This document shows, piece after piece, positions 33,826 through 43,226 of a DNA stretch of 64,000 bases. The position numbers and the translations under genes are program-made. The stretch spans positions 62,001-126,000 of the forward strand of contig NZ_WNKX01000016.1 in the NCBI RefSeq assembly GCF_009720745.1, written 5' to 3'. Every line of letters begins with the position of its first letter. The first letter of the stretch is position 1. The notes under the pieces are model-generated. The model did no database searches, was not told the DNA's origin, and saw only the letters and a list, made by a program, of their open reading frames with translations. The DNA is from Massilia eburnea. Lineage in GTDB: Bacteria; Pseudomonadota; Gammaproteobacteria; Burkholderiales; Burkholderiaceae_D.

Positions 33826-36252
33826 ATGCAATTTTCTGAAAACTGGCTGCGCACGATGGTCGATCCGAAGATGACTTCGGATGAACTGGCCCACATGCTG
33901 ACCATGTCCGGCCTCGAAGTAGAAGACATCGATCCAGTAGCGCCTCCCTTCACCAACGTGGTGGTAGGCCATGTGCGCGAAACCGCCAAGCATCCAAACG
34001 CCGACCGCCTGAACGTGTGCCAGGTCGACGTCGGCACCGGCACGCTGCTGAACATCGTCTGCGGCGCGCCAAACGTGCGCCCGGGCCTGAAAGTTGCGTG
34101 CGCCATGGCCGGCGCCGTGCTGCCGCCAGGCGCCGACGGCAAGCCGTTCGAAATCAAGGTTGGCCAGCTGCGCGGCGTCGAGTCGCAAGGCATGCTGTGC
34201 TCCGCGCGCGAACTGAAACTGTCGGAAGACCACGGCGGCCTGATCGAGCTGCCGGACGACGCGCCGATCGGCCAGAACATCCGCGACTACTTCGCGCTGA
34301 ACGACCTGAAATTCACCATCAAGCTGACCCCGAACAAGGCGGACTGCCTGTCCGTGCTGGGCGTGGCGCGTGAAGTGGCTGCGCTGACCGGTTCGCAACT
34401 GAACCTGCCGCAGAACGCCATCGTGCCGGTTACCCTGGACGAAAAGCTGGCGGTGAAAATCTCCGCGCCGGACCTGTGCGGCCGCTTCGCCGGCCGTGTG
34501 ATCCGCGGCCTGAACGCCAAGGCGCAGACTCCGGCCTGGATGAAGCAGCGCCTGGAGCGCAGCGGCCAGCGCCCGGTGTCGGCACTGGTGGACATTTCCA
34601 ACTACGTGATGCTGGAAATGGGCCGTCCTTCCCACGTGTTCGACCTCGACAAGATCCATGGTTCGCTGGACGTCCGCTGGGGCAAGAAGGGCGAGCAGAT
34701 CAAGCTCCTGAACGGCAACACCATCGAAGTCGATGAATGGGTCGGCGTGATCGCAGACGACAAGGAACTGGAATCGCTGGCCGGCATCATGGGCGGCGAC
34801 GCCACCGCCGTGTCCGACGACACCACCAACATCTACCTGGAAGCCGCATTCTGGTGGCCGAACGCCATCCAGGGCCGCGCCCGCAAGTACAACTTCTCGA
34901 CCGATGCAGCGCACCGTTTCGAACGCGGCGTGGATTATGCATCGATCCCTGAGCACCTGGAGCGCATCACCGCGCTGCTGGTGGAGATCTGCGGCACGCC
35001 CGACACCAAGGTTGGTTCCATCGACGACCAGATCATCAATATCCCTCGGCGCGCAGCGGTGCAGATGCGCACCGCCCGTGCCGCGAAGGTCATCGGCGTA
35101 GCGCTGAACGACGAGATGGTCGCCGACATCTTCAAGCGCCTGGGCCTCGCGTTCACGCTGGCCGATGGTGTGTTCAGTGTCACCGCGCCAAGCTTCCGCT
35201 TCGACATCGAAATCGAGGAAGACCTGATCGAAGAAGTGGCCCGCGTGTACGGCTTCGAAAATATCCCGACCCTGCCGCCAGTGGCCGCAGCCGAGATGAT
35301 CATCGCACCGGAAAACACCCGCTCCATCTTCGCCGTGCGCCACCAGCTGGCCGACCTGGGCTTCCAGGAAGTGGTCAACATGAGCTTCGTCGATGCGCAG
35401 TGGGAGCAGGACTTCAGTGGCAACGATAACCCGATCAAGCTGCAAAACCCGATCGCATCCCAAATGTCGGTCATGCGTTCGAGCCTGATCGGCAGCCTGG
35501 TCGCCAACGTGCGCTACAACGTCAACCGCAAGCAGCCGCGGGTGCGCCTGTTTGAAGTTGGCGCCATCTTCCAGCGCGACGCATCGGTGCAGGACGGTCC
35601 ACTGACCGTGGCCGGCTACGCCCAGCCGCAGCGCGTTGCCGCCATGGCCTACGGCCCGGTGGCTGACGAGCAGTGGGGCCAGGAAACCCGCGACGTCGAC
35701 TTCTTCGACGTCAAGGCCGACCTGGAAACCCTGTTCGCTCCGCGCCAGCTGCGCTTCGCCAAGCTGGCTCACCCAGCCCTGCATCCGGGCCGTGCCGCAT
35801 CGGTGGAGCTGGATGGCAAGGTCATCGGCTTCATCGGCGAACTGCACCCACGCTGGCTGCAGAAGTACGACTTGCCAAAAGCGCCGGTTCTCTTCGAGGT
35901 GGATGCTGTTGCGTTACAGCAACGCGACGTGCCAGTTTATGAAGAGATCTCCAAATTCCCAGGCACCTCGCGTGACCTTGCGGTTGTGGTCAAGCAGGCC
36001 GTGGCAGCGCAGGATGTGCTCGATGCATTCAACGGCGTAGCGGCCGCCCATGCTCAAGGGCGTATCGTGCAAGCCATTGTTTTGTTTGACGAATATCGCG
36101 GCAAAGGCTTAGAAAGCGACGAAAAATCGCTTGCTTTCCGCTTTAGCTTGCAAGATACTCAAAACACCCTGCAGGACGATGTCGTCGAGGAATTGATGAA
36201 AGCGTTCACGGCACACGTCGTTCTGGCGCTGGGCGCGAAACTGCGGGCTTGA
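33826..36252 (+). CDS. pheT: Phenylalanyl-tRNA synthetase beta subunit
   Basis: 808 residues. N-terminal tRNA-binding (OB) domain (about 40-150: [19 protein letters not shown]), B3/B4 editing domain, B5, the class II-like core, and the C-terminal anticodon-binding FDX-ACB domain (about 715-808: [16 protein letters not shown]). Full length. It is separated from pheS by element C and followed by ihfA. Confidence 0.97.
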   Translation: MQFSENWLRTMVDPKMTSDELAHMLTMSGLEVEDIDPVAPPFTNVVVGHVRETAKHPNADRLNVCQVDVGTGTLLNIVCGAPNVRPGLKVACAMAGAVLPPGADGKPFEIKVGQLRGVESQGMLCSARELKLSEDHGGLIELPDDAPIGQNIRDYFALNDLKFTIKLTPNKADCLSVLGVAREVAALTGSQLNLPQNAIVPVTLDEKLAVKISAPDLCGRFAGRVIRGLNAKAQTPAWMKQRLERSGQRPVSALVDISNYVMLEMGRPSHVFDLDKIHGSLDVRWGKKGEQIKLLNGNTIEVDEWVGVIADDKELESLAGIMGGDATAVSDDTTNIYLEAAFWWPNAIQGRARKYNFSTDAAHRFERGVDYASIPEHLERITALLVEICGTPDTKVGSIDDQIINIPRRAAVQMRTARAAKVIGVALNDEMVADIFKRLGLAFTLADGVFSVTAPSFRFDIEIEEDLIEEVARVYGFENIPTLPPVAAAEMIIAPENTRSIFAVRHQLADLGFQEVVNMSFVDAQWEQDFSGNDNPIKLQNPIASQMSVMRSSLIGSLVANVRYNVNRKQPRVRLFEVGAIFQRDASVQDGPLTVAGYAQPQRVAAMAYGPVADEQWGQETRDVDFFDVKADLETLFAPRQLRFAKLAHPALHPGRAASVELDGKVIGFIGELHPRWLQKYDLPKAPVLFEVDAVALQQRDVPVYEEISKFPGTSRDLAVVVKQAVAAQDVLDAFNGVAAAHAQGRIVQAIVLFDEYRGKGLESDEKSLAFRFSLQDTQNTLQDDVVEELMKAFTAHVVLALGAKLRA

Positions 36253-36275
36253 TTTAACATTCGAGTCAATTCAGG

Positions 36276-36296
36276 GAGTCCGGCAATGCCGGACTC
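36276..36296 (+). other. Hairpin over the first candidate start of ihfA
   Basis: Perfect 9-bp stem GAGTCCGGC / GCCGGACTC with loop AAT. The first in-frame ATG of ihfA (36286) lies across the loop, and part of its ribosome site (AGGGAG) is in the stem. It may be the terminator of pheT (a weak ACTTTTAG tract follows) or a translation-control element. Confidence 0.6.
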
Positions 36297-36738
36297 ATGT
36301 ACTTTTAGAAGGCAGGGCAGCAAAATTAACAACAACGACGTCGATTCCGCCGTACTTGAATCCGCATTGGACGCCGAACTGCACAGCGCAATGCAGAATG
36401 CCAAGGTACGCCAGGAAGCTGAAAAGGATTTGCCGACGCTGACCAAGGCAGAACTGGCCGAACTTCTGTTCGAACAGGTGGGCCTGAACAAGCGTGAGGC
36501 CAAGGACATGGTCGAAACTTTCTTTGACGAGATCCGCAATGCGTTGGAACGCGGCGAAGCGGTGAAACTGTCTGGTTTCGGCAATTTCCAGCTGCGCGAC
36601 AAGCCGCAGCGCCCGGGGCGCAACCCGAAAACCGGCGAGGAAATCCCGATCACCGCACGCCGTGTGGTGACCTTCCACGCCAGCCAGAAGCTGAAAGGCA
36701 TGGTCGAAGACAGCGCCGGTACGGCGCGCGCATCCTGA
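36286..36738 (+). CDS. ihfA: Integration host factor alpha subunit
   Basis: 150 residues from the first ATG. The HU/IHF fold begins at [13 protein letters not shown] (about residue 51) and includes [16 protein letters not shown] and [18 protein letters not shown], the DNA-bending arm. IHF-alpha forms the heterodimer that bends DNA in recombination and sigma-54 promoters. The N-terminal about 13 residues come from a DNA palindrome and look non-native. A better ribosome site (AGGG, 7 bases) precedes an in-frame ATT at 36325 that would give a 137-residue protein; the true start is open. Normal neighbours: pheT before, merR after. Confidence 0.9.
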   Translation: MPDSCTFRRQGSKINNNDVDSAVLESALDAELHSAMQNAKVRQEAEKDLPTLTKAELAELLFEQVGLNKREAKDMVETFFDEIRNALERGEAVKLSGFGNFQLRDKPQRPGRNPKTGEEIPITARRVVTFHASQKLKGMVEDSAGTARAS

Positions 36739-36758
36739 TAAAAATCAAAGGTGCGTGA

Positions 36759-37151
36759 ATGAATGACCGTCCTGGCAAGGCTGAACTGGTAGTATTGCCG
36801 CCGATTCCGGCGAAGCGTTACTTCACCATTGGCGAGGTCAGTGAACTATGCGGCGTGAAGCCGCACGTGCTGCGCTATTGGGAGCAGGAATTCACCCAGT
36901 TGAAACCGGTCAAGCGGCGTGGTAACCGCCGCTATTACCAGCACCACGAAGTGCTGTTGATCCGTCGTATACGCGAACTGCTGTACGAGCAGGGCTTCAC
37001 CATCAGTGGCGCCCGCAACAAGCTGGATAGCCGCGCTGCCGATTCGGCGCAAGGCGAGTATGATGAAAGTATTGGCGTTGAAGCACCGCCGCTGGACCGC
37101 GAGATGCTGCGCAGCGAGCTGCAAAGCATACTCGAGCTACTAAAGTTGTAA
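36759..37151 (+). CDS. MerR-family transcriptional regulator
   Basis: 130 residues. N-terminal MerR HTH (about 20-90: RYFTIGEVSELCGVKPHVLR, then WEQEFTQLKPVKRRGNRRYY), with a short C-terminal part lacking metal-binding cysteines. This gene regularly follows ihfA in beta- and gammaproteobacteria. Its target is unknown. The terminator at 37163-37188 ends the thrS-to-merR block. Confidence 0.93.
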   Translation: MNDRPGKAELVVLPPIPAKRYFTIGEVSELCGVKPHVLRYWEQEFTQLKPVKRRGNRRYYQHHEVLLIRRIRELLYEQGFTISGARNKLDSRAADSAQGEYDESIGVEAPPLDREMLRSELQSILELLKL

Positions 37152-37162
37152 GCAGCTGTAGC

Positions 37163-37188
37163 AAGGGCGCTTAGGCGTCCTTTTTTTC
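37163..37188 (+). terminator. Rho-independent terminator after merR
   Basis: Stem AAGGGCGC / GGCGTCCTT-type with one G-T pair (loop TTAG), followed by TTTTTTT. Confidence 0.85.
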
Positions 37189-37306
37189 GGTTAGACTCAG
37201 CTAAAATGTTAAACCATTGGTGCTACAATATTAACGTTATGATTTTGCTAGTGATATTGCAGACGCTGGCTCCGTTCCCAGGTTAAGAGTTCAAGAGGGA
37301 AGATCA

Positions 37307-37939
37307 ATGATTCGCGTAGCCATCTGTGACGACCACCAGATTGTAAGGGCTGGTTTCAAGCAAATCTTTTCGTCGTCGGACGAATTCAGCGTAGTCGCTG
37401 AAGGAAGTACCGGACGCGAAGCGCTGGAAATCGCGCGCAAGGAAGTTTGCGACGTGCTGTTGCTGGACATCGCCATGCCTGACCAGAGCGGCATCGACAC
37501 GCTGCGTACCATCCGCCAGGGCCAGCCGGACCTGCCGGTACTGATCCTGTCCGGCTATCCCGCGCAGCAGTACGCGCTCAACCTGTTCAAGATGGGCGCC
37601 AACGGCTACCTGAACAAGGAGTGCGAGGCGGAGGAGCTGGTCAACGCCGTGCGCACCGTGCATCAGGGACGCCGCTACGTCAGCTCGCAAGTGGGCGAGC
37701 TGCTGGCCCAGAGCTTCGACCGCGATTCAAACGCGGCATTGCATACCGAGCTGTCGGACCGCGAGTTCCAGGTGTTCCTGCGCCTGGCGCGCGGCGCTAC
37801 CGTGTCCGACATCGGCACGGCTTTGTCGCTGAGTATCAAGACCGTCAGTACTTATCGAACGCGTATTATGGAGAAGATGGGCTTGCAGTCCAATAGTGAC
37901 CTGACATACTACGCAATGAAGAATAATCTGCTGGATTAA
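37307..37939 (+). CDS. NarL/FixJ-type response regulator
   Basis: 210 residues. Receiver domain with Asp54 as phosphorylation site (VLLLDIAMPD) and the Lys in GYLNKE; LuxR-type HTH at about 145-205 (TELSDREFQVFLRLARG, SIKTVSTYRTRIMEK). It starts at MIRVAICDDH. The histidine kinase that probably phosphorylates it begins 79 bp downstream. Upstream, TGCTACAAT at 37221-37229 is a possible extended -10. Confidence 0.93.
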   Translation: MIRVAICDDHQIVRAGFKQIFSSSDEFSVVAEGSTGREALEIARKEVCDVLLLDIAMPDQSGIDTLRTIRQGQPDLPVLILSGYPAQQYALNLFKMGANGYLNKECEAEELVNAVRTVHQGRRYVSSQVGELLAQSFDRDSNAALHTELSDREFQVFLRLARGATVSDIGTALSLSIKTVSTYRTRIMEKMGLQSNSDLTYYAMKNNLLD

Positions 37940-38005
37940 ACGTCTGGTTACATTTAGTGTTGCCGCACGATAGCCTTTCCGTGTGGCAGCATTTTGCTGC
38001 CGGTC

Positions 38006-38011
38006 TATAAT
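38006..38011 (+). promoter_or_regulatory. -10 element placed for a leaderless kinase mRNA
   Basis: A perfect TATAAT ends 6 bases before the ATG at 38018; GTGGCA (37983-37988) lies 17 bp upstream as a weak -35. A transcript from here would begin at or beside the start codon. Confidence 0.4.
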
Positions 38012-38017
38012 GGGCAC

Positions 38018-39550
38018 ATGTATTTCACTGTCGAACCAGCGCCCCGGCACCGGCTGCCGCTGTACAAAACGCTCCTGTGCGTCACCTGCGCGCTGATTCT
38101 GATCGTCAACGGCTTCAGTCTCTTTCATAACCTGCAGTCACTGCGCGGCGCCAATGAACAGCTGGCGCTCAGCTCGCGCGTGGCGGAACGCCTGCAATAC
38201 CTCAATGTGCTGGTGCTCGATGCCGACAGCAGTGCGCGAGGCTATTTCATTTCCGGCAAGGAAACCTACCTGGGGCCGACGCGCGCCGTCGTTACTGAAT
38301 CCGAGAACGAATTCCGCGAACTGGAGAAGCTGCTTGCCAATAATCCCATCCAGCTGAAGAGCCTGCAGCAGCTGCAGGTGCTGGTGCGCAAGCGGATCGC
38401 CATCCTGAGCCAGGCCATCGAGGTATACAAGCATGGTGGGCTGGACGACATCGTCAACATCGCCCAGGTCAGCGATGAACGCAGCGGCATGGACGAGATC
38501 CGCCTGCAGGTGGTGATCATGGTGCGCGAGCAGAACGAGGCGATGTCGGCGCGCGCCGCCAGCTTCTACCAGGAATACCAGAAGGCCGTGGTGATGGGCG
38601 CCGGCATCAATGCCATCGCCATCGTCGTGCTGATCATGTTCTACCAGCTGGTGCGGCGCAGCTTCGTGCACCGCGCGGCGGTGGAGCATGCACTGCAGCT
38701 GTCCAATGAAAGCCTGGAGTCGATGGTGCAGCAGCGTACCGAGCAGCTGTCCGTGCTGTCGCGCCACCTGATTTCGATCAGCGAGGAAGAGAAGATGCGC
38801 CTGTCGCGCGAGCTGCATGACGAGATGGGCGCCAACCTGACGTCAATCAGCATGGATATTGCAGCCGTCGCCCACCAGCTGCAAAAGACCAATCCCGAGC
38901 TTGCAGCCCAGCTGCGCCGCGCGCGCGGCACCCTGGTCGATACGGTCGAGCTCAAGCGCCGCATCATCGAAGACTTGCGCCCAAGCCTGCTGGACAACCT
39001 GGGCCTGTGCGCTGCCATCGACAGCTATTGCGAAGACTTCACGCGCATGACGAATATTCCATGCGAGACGGAGATCGGGGCCGACATCGATGCGGTATCC
39101 AAGGCCGGCGACAGCAGCCTGTCGATCGCCTTGTTCCGTATCGTGCAGGAATCGCTGACCAATATCCGCAAATACGCCAAGGCCAGTCACGTCAGCGTCT
39201 CGCTCAAACTGCAGCGCGACGAGATGCTGGTGCTGCGCATTATCGACGACGGTATCGGGATTGCCGCTCCTACGCTGGCCAAGCCCATGTCGCATGGCTT
39301 GCTGGGGATGCGGGAGCGGGCGTTGCTGCTGGGCGGGGTATTGAATATCCGCCGCGGGCGGGGAGACAAGGGAACGTGTATCGAGGTTTATATCCCGCTG
39401 AAGGGGCGCGGCGGGCGCACGGCCAGTGCCATGCCCCCGTCGCTGCTACATCCTAGCAGCACGCCACATCAGCGAGCAGGCGATCATATTCAATCTTCGC
39501 CACCTTATAGCACTCGCCCGCATAACGTTCCAGACCTTCACGATCAATGA
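38018..39550 (+). CDS. Sensor histidine kinase (CHASE3-like, HisKA_3 type)
   Basis: 510 residues. Two membrane segments (about 20-42 and 190-212) flank a CHASE3-like periplasmic domain (LDADSSARGYFISGKETYLG). The kinase core has RELHDEMGANLTSISMD (HisKA_3, phospho-His), RIVQESLTNIRKYAKASH (N box) and DDGIGI/GLLGMRER (G boxes), as in NarX-family kinases that pair with NarL-type regulators. The start at 38018 gives MYFTVEP; an ATG eight codons earlier is an alternative. The C-terminal 35 residues past IPLKG run antisense over the last 98 bases of the convergent Crp/Fnr gene and look like an extension. Confidence 0.9.
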   Translation: MYFTVEPAPRHRLPLYKTLLCVTCALILIVNGFSLFHNLQSLRGANEQLALSSRVAERLQYLNVLVLDADSSARGYFISGKETYLGPTRAVVTESENEFRELEKLLANNPIQLKSLQQLQVLVRKRIAILSQAIEVYKHGGLDDIVNIAQVSDERSGMDEIRLQVVIMVREQNEAMSARAASFYQEYQKAVVMGAGINAIAIVVLIMFYQLVRRSFVHRAAVEHALQLSNESLESMVQQRTEQLSVLSRHLISISEEEKMRLSRELHDEMGANLTSISMDIAAVAHQLQKTNPELAAQLRRARGTLVDTVELKRRIIEDLRPSLLDNLGLCAAIDSYCEDFTRMTNIPCETEIGADIDAVSKAGDSSLSIALFRIVQESLTNIRKYAKASHVSVSLKLQRDEMLVLRIIDDGIGIAAPTLAKPMSHGLLGMRERALLLGGVLNIRRGRGDKGTCIEVYIPLKGRGGRTASAMPPSLLHPSSTPHQRAGDHIQSSPPYSTRPHNVPDLHDQ

Positions 39551-40262
39551 CGGTGATGTTGCCGCGGCGGTAGGTGATCATGCCGTCTTCCTGCAGCTTG
39601 CCAGCGGCGGCGGTGATCGATTCGCGGCGCACGCCCAGCATGATCGAAATCATTTCCTGGGTGACCTTCAGTTCATTGCTTGGGGAGCGGTCCAGGCGGT
39701 CCAGCAGCCAACGGCACAGCTTCTGTTCGATCGAGCTGTGGCGGCCGCCAACGGCGTTCTGTGCCATCTGGGCGAACAGCGCTGCGTTGTAGCGCATCAG
39801 CAGCTGGGGCAGGGCGCCGCCCTTGTTGAAGGCGTCGCGCAGGGCCTGTGCCTTGATACGGTAGCCGTAGCCGGCGCTTTGCACGACGGCGGTGCTCATG
39901 GCGCGTTCGCCGGCGAACATCGACACGCCCACCACGCCTTCGTGGCCGACCACGGCAATCTCGGTCGTCGCGCCATCTTCCATTACGTACAACAGGGAAA
40001 GAATAGCTGTGGTTGGGAAATAGACGTATTCCAGCTTGCTGCCGAACTCGAATAGTTCTTTACCGAAGGGCAATTGCACCAGTTCCAGGTGTTCAAACAG
40101 CGCCTCTAGTGCTTCACGAGGGAGGGCTGCCAGCAATTCATTCTGCTGGGCGCCGCTGTAGCTGACAACTGGCCGGGACGCAACTTTAAACTCCGAAGAA
40201 CCAACAGGCATTACATGGGACAGCGAGTTCTTGGCAGAGACGCTAAGTTGAGTGTTGTTCAT
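39453..40262 (-). CDS. Crp/Fnr-family transcriptional regulator
   Basis: 269 residues. Cyclic-nucleotide-binding-like beta-barrel (about 45-160: LPFGKELFEFGSKLEYVYFP, VGHEGVVGVSMFAG) and a C-terminal winged HTH (about 195-255: VTQEMISIMLGVRRESITAA). There is no cysteine cluster of FNR type. It starts MNNTQLSVSAKN. The gene overlaps the convergent kinase by 98 bases. The 230 bp upstream (40263-40492) hold its promoter region and repeat F. Confidence 0.92.
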   Translation of the reverse strand: MNNTQLSVSAKNSLSHVMPVGSSEFKVASRPVVSYSGAQQNELLAALPREALEALFEHLELVQLPFGKELFEFGSKLEYVYFPTTAILSLLYVMEDGATTEIAVVGHEGVVGVSMFAGERAMSTAVVQSAGYGYRIKAQALRDAFNKGGALPQLLMRYNAALFAQMAQNAVGGRHSSIEQKLCRWLLDRLDRSPSNELKVTQEMISIMLGVRRESITAAAGKLQEDGMITYRRGNITVIDREGLERYAGECYKVAKIEYDRLLADVACC

Positions 40263-40471
40263 TTTATCCTCACAAAACTAAAGTACACGGTGTTGCAGTC
40301 GGCATTCTTAGGAGTGCTGCTTGCCGATCGCGTTGGTATTACTTTAATTTTCTATGTGAGAGATGAACATAAGACCTGTTACCTCCATCGTGTAGGCTGG
40401 CAACATGGCAGTTTGTCAGGCTAGTCCTACAACATTGCAATTTTTGTTGGCGCACTGTTGGACACGCAGCG

Positions 40472-40525
40472 AAAAAAGGGGACGTACCCCTTTTAAGCGC
40501 CCAAAAGGGGTACGTCCCCTTTTTT
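40472..40525. repeat. Perfect 23-bp inverted repeat at the end of the MCP gene
   Basis: Arms 40472-40494 and 40503-40525 (ends AAAAAAGGGGACGTACCCC) with loop AAGCGCCC. The outer T/A runs make it a good bidirectional terminator. The final codons and the stop of the MCP gene (stop at 40493-40495) lie inside it. Confidence 0.85.
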
Positions 40526-42448
40526 TAAGCGGAACTGTCCCAGTGCTTCGTTCAGCATGGCTGTTTCCGCGTGGACACGGCTGGCGCCTTCGGAGGCCTG
40601 CACCACCAAAGCAGCGTTCTGGCGGGTCATGTCGTCGATACGGTGCAGGGCGCTGTTGATGCGGGCGATCTCGCTGCGCTGGCCGGCTTCGGCGTCGGTA
40701 ATGCGGGCGATGACTTCTTCCATGCTGCGCACCGAAGCCACCACCTGCTGCATGGTGGCGCCGGCGGCGTCAACCTGGGCGTTGCCGCTTTCCACCTTGT
40801 CGACCGAGTCGCCGATCAGGTGCTTGATCTCCAGCGCGGCGGCGGCCGAGCGCTGCGCCAGGCTGCGCACTTCGGTGGCGACCACGGCAAAGCCGCGGCC
40901 ATGGTTGCCGGCGCGGGCCGCTTCCACCGCGGCGTTGAGGGCCAGGATATTGGTCTGGAAGGCGATGCCGTCGATTACGCCGATGATGTCGGCGATGCGG
41001 TCGGAGCTGCTGCGGATCGCGGCCATGGTATCGACCACGGCGCCCACGCTGGCGCCGCCCTTGCGCGCCACGCCCGCTGCGTGCTGGACCAGCTGGCGCC
41101 CATCGTCGGCATGGGCGCTATTGCGCTGGACGGCGGCGTCCAGTTCTTCCATCGCGTTGACTGTAATGTGCAGTGCTTCGGCCTGGGTGCTGGTTGAGCC
41201 GTTCAGGGCTGTGCTGCCACTGGCCAGTTCGTCGGCGGCGCTGGCGATGCGCGCGGCGCCGCTGCGGATATCCGTTATCAGGGTTTCCAGCGCAGCGGTC
41301 ATGCTGCTGAAAGCGTTGGCCAGGCTGCCGATTTCATCGCGGGCCGGCGAGGCGATGCGCGCACTCAGGTCGCCTGCAGCCGCGGCCCGCACGGCGCGAT
41401 TCAGCTGGCGGATGTCGCGGTTGAAGGAAGCATAAAAGCCCGCACCCAGCCAACTGGCCAGCGCAATCGCCAGCAGCACCACGGCCGCTACCCCATTGCG
41501 GCGCAAGGTATCCTGGGCGGCGCGTTCAGCCAGCAGCTGGTCCAGCGCGTCGGCGGTCTGGCTGGACAGGGTTTCGAGCGCGGCAATGGCTTGCAGGCCG
41601 GCGGCGTTGAATTCCTTGCCGCTGCTCTGGTTGTAGGAGTTCAGTACCTCGTTCCGGGCGCGTTCCAGGAAAGCCAATGCGGCTGGTACGGCGGCCATGC
41701 GTGGCTGCAGCGTCGCCGCCAGCCCCGGGTTGTTGGCGAAAATCGCGTCGTACTGCGCCGGCAGGCGCTCCAGTTCATGGCGCGCCAGCATGGAGGTGGC
41801 GGTCAGCATCTGGTCTTCGTTCGCTTCAAACAGACCGCTGTCGATATAGGCCGCGCCGCGGCCCGCGATCACCGACAGGTTTTCGGTCAGCCCTGGAAAG
41901 GTCTTGAGGAAAGAGGCGATCAGGTAAACGCTGCGTACTTCCGGGTCGAGCGAGAGGCGGGCGCGGTCGGCCGCCAGCGCTGCGAGGGCGTCGGCCTGGG
42001 CGAGCAGCTTGCTGTGCGCGGCGAAGCTGGCGCGCGCGTCGAGGCTGGCCTGGCGCTGCTGCAGCTGCTGCCAGCCCTGTTCGAGTTCGGTTTGTGCCGG
42101 CAGGCTTGCCAGTGGGCCGACGGCAAGCTTGCGCAGCTGCGCCAATGCGGCGCTTTCCGCCTCGCTGGCGGCTACGCTGCCGCGCGCGGCTTCCTGCTGG
42201 CTGGCAGCCAGGCGCATGTGTTCCAGGCTGCGTTTTTGCTGCAACTGGCGCCGCACTTCATGCAATTGGCGCAGGTAGGCCAGGCCCTGGCGCTCTTGCG
42301 CGGTGTAGGAAACGGATTTATGCAGCTCGGCGACCAGCAGCCCGGAGGCGAGCAGCAGCGGCAGCAGGAAGACGAGGGAGACCAGGGCAAACTTGGGCAG
42401 GAGGCGCAGCCTCTGCATGAGCGAGATGGCAGGCTGGAGGAAGATCAT
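40493..42448 (-). CDS. Methyl-accepting chemotaxis protein
   Basis: 651 residues. Membrane segment 1 (about 17-40, [20 protein letters not shown]), a long periplasmic/helical sensor region rich in Ala, Gln and Leu (about 45-320), membrane segment 2 ([20 protein letters not shown]), a HAMP domain (about 345-400) and the MCP signalling hairpin with [21 protein letters not shown] and [19 protein letters not shown]. It couples to CheA/CheW. There is no NWETF-type CheR tether. The last about 10 residues (KGDVPLLGA) are encoded by the inverted repeat F. Confidence 0.93.
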   Translation of the reverse strand: MIFLQPAISLMQRLRLLPKFALVSLVFLLPLLLASGLLVAELHKSVSYTAQERQGLAYLRQLHEVRRQLQQKRSLEHMRLAASQQEAARGSVAASEAESAALAQLRKLAVGPLASLPAQTELEQGWQQLQQRQASLDARASFAAHSKLLAQADALAALAADRARLSLDPEVRSVYLIASFLKTFPGLTENLSVIAGRGAAYIDSGLFEANEDQMLTATSMLARHELERLPAQYDAIFANNPGLAATLQPRMAAVPAALAFLERARNEVLNSYNQSSGKEFNAAGLQAIAALETLSSQTADALDQLLAERAAQDTLRRNGVAAVVLLAIALASWLGAGFYASFNRDIRQLNRAVRAAAAGDLSARIASPARDEIGSLANAFSSMTAALETLITDIRSGAARIASAADELASGSTALNGSTSTQAEALHITVNAMEELDAAVQRNSAHADDGRQLVQHAAGVARKGGASVGAVVDTMAAIRSSSDRIADIIGVIDGIAFQTNILALNAAVEAARAGNHGRGFAVVATEVRSLAQRSAAAALEIKHLIGDSVDKVESGNAQVDAAGATMQQVVASVRSMEEVIARITDAEAGQRSEIARINSALHRIDDMTRQNAALVVQASEGASRVHAETAMLNEALGQFRLKKGDVPLLGA

Positions 42449-42554
42449 GTGGCGTCCGCGATGAATTTTCTAGGCGCGATAATGATGCAAGGCAATTGTT
42501 ACGCCGTGATGAATCGGGGCATAATGCGCGGTAATTCATTCATTCCCAAGCCCC

Positions 42555-43226
42555 ATGCATGTAATCCTGGTTGAAGACGACGTTGTTCTGGCAGACGGCC
42601 TGGTCAGGGTGCTGGGCGGCCATGGCATGAAGGTGGAGCTGCTGCAAAACGGCAGTGAAGCGGATGCCGTGCTGCAGCGCCCCGGCCAGGTCGACGTGCT
42701 GGTGCTCGATATCGGCTTGCCGGGACTGGACGGTTTCGAAGTGGTGCGTCGCCTGCGTGCGCGCGGCAGCCAGCTGCCGGTGCTGTTGCTTACTGCGCGC
42801 GATGCGGTGGAAGACCGCGTGCGCGGACTGGAACTGGGCGCCGACGATTACCTGGTCAAACCCTTCGCCACGCCGGAACTGGTGGCGCGGGTGCGTGCGC
42901 TGGCGCGCCGCCACGCCCCCAAGCCAAGCGTGCTGCAGATGGGCGCGCTGGTGCTGGACCTGGGCGCCAAGCGCGCCCGCGTGCGCGACAACGTGATCGA
43001 TCTCTCCGTGCGCGAGTGGGCTGTGCTGGAATACCTGCTGCAGCATAGCTCGCGCGTGGTGAGCAAGCAGCAGATCATCGACGCCATCCTGCCATGGGGC
43101 GAAGACGTGACGCCGAATGCGGTGGAAGTCTACGTCTCGCGCATCCGGCAAAAAACCCTGGACGCCGGCATCAGCATCCGCACCATCCGAGGCTTCGGCT
43201 ATATGCTGGAGCCGGTCAATGGGTAG
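42555..43226 (+). CDS. OmpR-family response regulator
   Basis: 223 residues. Receiver with Asp52 (VLVLDIGLPGLDG) and KPFATPELVARVRA; C-terminal winged helix (about 125-220: LSVREWAVLEYLLQHSSRVV, TIRGFGYMLE). It resembles QseB/TctD-type regulators. The stop overlaps the start of the sensor kinase gene (ATGGGTAG). Divergent from the MCP gene. Confidence 0.94.
   Translation: MHVILVEDDVVLADGLVRVLGGHGMKVELLQNGSEADAVLQRPGQVDVLVLDIGLPGLDGFEVVRRLRARGSQLPVLLLTARDAVEDRVRGLELGADDYLVKPFATPELVARVRALARRHAPKPSVLQMGALVLDLGAKRARVRDNVIDLSVREWAVLEYLLQHSSRVVSKQQIIDAILPWGEDVTPNAVEVYVSRIRQKTLDAGISIRTIRGFGYMLEPVNG

Noticed and set aside
33724..35847. 707-codon minus-strand frame opposite pheT
   Set aside because: PheT is certain from its domains; the opposite frame has the His/Arg/Asp-rich composition of an antisense shadow. 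The same applies to the frames opposite thrS (29290-31044) and pilY1 copy 2 (49316-51874).
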